Assembly (NCBI GenBank): GCA_007135755.1
Contig: SLIG01000018.1
Location: 1-44,422 of the forward strand
DNA: 44,422 nucleotides
Reading direction: 5' to 3'
From: Cyanobium sp.
Lineage (GTDB): Bacteria; Cyanobacteriota; Cyanobacteriia; PCC-6307; Cyanobiaceae
A program made the translations under genes and the position numbers. Each line of letters starts with the position of its first letter. Within the stretch, counting starts at the first letter, position 1. Of the stretch, positions 42,953 to 44,422 are shown piece after piece. Under the pieces are notes generated by a model that did no database searches, was not told the DNA's origin, and worked only from the letters and a program-made list of their open reading frames with translations.

Positions 42953-43831
42953 GTGCTGGCGGGACTTCAGGAGAAGTGGCTGCCGCTGCGGGCCGAGCTG
43001 TTTCCGCAGATCGTGCTGCTCGATCTCAGTCACCCCCAGCTGCTGATCGGCCAGACCCTCAAGGGCGGCAAGCCGGTGGAACCGCTCTGGACCGCGCCGG
43101 TACCGGCGCGCACCCTGCGGGATGGCATCCCGATCGTGCGCGATGCCCTGGGCGATTTCATCGGCGACCTGCTGCTGGAGCACAGCCGGCCCTACGCCGG
43201 GCTGGTGGTGGCCCTGCCCCGGGTCCTGGGCCAGTGGGGGGTCATCGAGTGGCCCGGCGGCCGTGAACCCAGCGAGCCCCTGGCGGCCCTGCGAGCCCGT
43301 GGCGCTGATCTGGGCTGGTCGTTCCCTCTCAACGAAGCCTGCCTCGACGTTCAACCCCTGCCTGGTGCCGGGTCGTGCTCGCTGGCGGCCGGCGCCTCCC
43401 GCCAGGCGGTGGAGGCCTGGATCGATGTGTTCGCCATCGCCGGCGGCACCCTGCGCCACCTGTTCCCATCCCAGGTGGCGCTGATGGCCGCCTTGCAGCC
43501 GGAGCTGGAGCAGGCCCAGCCCGGTGAGTTGGTGGCGTTGCTGCAGCCCACCACCAGTGATTGCCAGCTGGTGGTGTGGCGCGACGGCATCCCGGAATAC
43601 GAGCGCACCCTGCCCCTGGCGCTCGACCAGCTGGTGCCGGTGCTGCGCCAGGCCCTGGGCTTCTGCCGCAGCCGACTCGGGGCTTCAGGGGTGCGCCTGC
43701 TGCTGGCTGAACCGCTGGAGGGCAGCGACGCCATTGCCGAACAACTGGGGCTGCCGCTGGAAATCGCCGATCGGGGCGACTACGGTTCGCTGCATCTGCA
43801 GGGCCTGGGGCAGTTGGAGCTGGTGACATGA
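42953..43831 (+). CDS. PilM-like (actin-fold type IV pilus assembly-like) divergent protein
   Basis: ORF 42935..43831; gaggag SD-like sequence precedes GTG 42953. Located upstream of, and overlapping ATGA with, a PilN-like gene. Confidence 0.55.
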   Translation: MLAGLQEKWLPLRAELFPQIVLLDLSHPQLLIGQTLKGGKPVEPLWTAPVPARTLRDGIPIVRDALGDFIGDLLLEHSRPYAGLVVALPRVLGQWGVIEWPGGREPSEPLAALRARGADLGWSFPLNEACLDVQPLPGAGSCSLAAGASRQAVEAWIDVFAIAGGTLRHLFPSQVALMAALQPELEQAQPGELVALLQPTTSDCQLVVWRDGIPEYERTLPLALDQLVPVLRQALGFCRSRLGASGVRLLLAEPLEGSDAIAEQLGLPLEIADRGDYGSLHLQGLGQLELVT

Positions 43832-44422
43832 GCGGCACACCCTTCGACCTGCTGCAGGAGAAGCGTGAAGAACTGGGCCTGCTGGAGCCTGCTGAGGCCT
43901 CCGCCCTCACCCGCGAGACCCTGCTCAAGGGGGTGGTGATCGGAGCGGCGTTGCTCGGCCTCAGCCTCGGCATTGCGGCCCTGCTGGCGCTTCGCTCCAC
44001 CATGCAGGCTTCCAGGCTGGAGAAACTGGCCACGGTGGAGGCGGAGGTGGAGCAGTTTGAAACCCGCCTGCAGGGCGAGCGCGCCAAGCTCACCCAGCTC
44101 AACAGTGCCAACCAGGTGCTGGTGAAGGGCCTGATCGGTACCCGTTCCGGCTCGGCCCTGATGCGCGACCTGCAGCTGCGTGTTCCCCAGGGCATCCAGC
44201 TCACCGAGGCCACCGAGCAAGGCACGGCCCTCACGATCAAGGGCAAGGCCCGTGATCCCCAGGCCTTCGAGCGCATCAATGCCCTGCAGCTCGACCTCAA
44301 GCGCTCGCCGCTGGTGGATCCCAATCAGGTGCGGCTGGTGAAGGGCTCCCGCCAGCTGCAGGCCGCCAGCTCCGCTGGCCAGGCCAGCTCTGCCGACACG
44401 GTGGACTTCGAGCTGGTGGTGG
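43828..44422 (+). CDS. PilN-like type IV pilus inner-membrane protein (3' truncated by window)
   Basis: MSGTPFDLLQEKREELGLLEPAEASALTRETLLKGVVIGAALLGLSLGIAALLALRSTMQASRLEKLATVEAEVEQFETRLQGERAKLTQLNSAN...: short N-terminus, one TM, coiled coil. Confidence 0.65.
   Translation, partial: MSGTPFDLLQEKREELGLLEPAEASALTRETLLKGVVIGAALLGLSLGIAALLALRSTMQASRLEKLATVEAEVEQFETRLQGERAKLTQLNSANQVLVKGLIGTRSGSALMRDLQLRVPQGIQLTEATEQGTALTIKGKARDPQAFERINALQLDLKRSPLVDPNQVRLVKGSRQLQAASSAGQASSADTVDFELVV

Overview
GC-rich (~70%) bacterial chromosome window. Gene content and order point to a picocyanobacterium of the Cyanobium/Synechococcus type: clpB2-secE-nusG-rplK-rplA-rplJ-rplL, speA, ABC1/UbiB kinase, eno, PilM/PilN-like genes. 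This assignment is inference; no database search was possible. Much of the window is housekeeping: alaS, speA, ndk, thiO-like, gatB, coaE, argJ, eno, gloA, clpB2, secE/nusG, ribosomal stalk genes, rnhA, pyrD. The unusual part is about 5-24 kb, which is rich in cyclic-nucleotide signalling genes. It contains a polytopic 4Fe-4S protein with a C-terminal cNMP-binding domain, a CHASE2-class III cyclase next to a secreted FecR-domain protein, an MscS-type channel with a cNMP-binding domain, an RsbW-like/STAS pair, and a second FecR + CHASE2-cyclase pair. The second cyclase is split by an apparent one-base deficit in a G6 run. Both FecR proteins share a Cys-x16-Cys signature around LDRGxxLVSGPQ. My lead hypothesis is a locus that converts an envelope signal into cAMP and then into channel, redox and partner-switch outputs. 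Other notable items: a continuous DUF2236(MpaB-like)-CoaE ORF, a recognisable ribosomal L10 leader upstream of rplJ, and a recurring pattern of 11-21 bp tandem duplications at gene boundaries and in linkers. I saw no rRNA, tRNA, CRISPR array or transposase.
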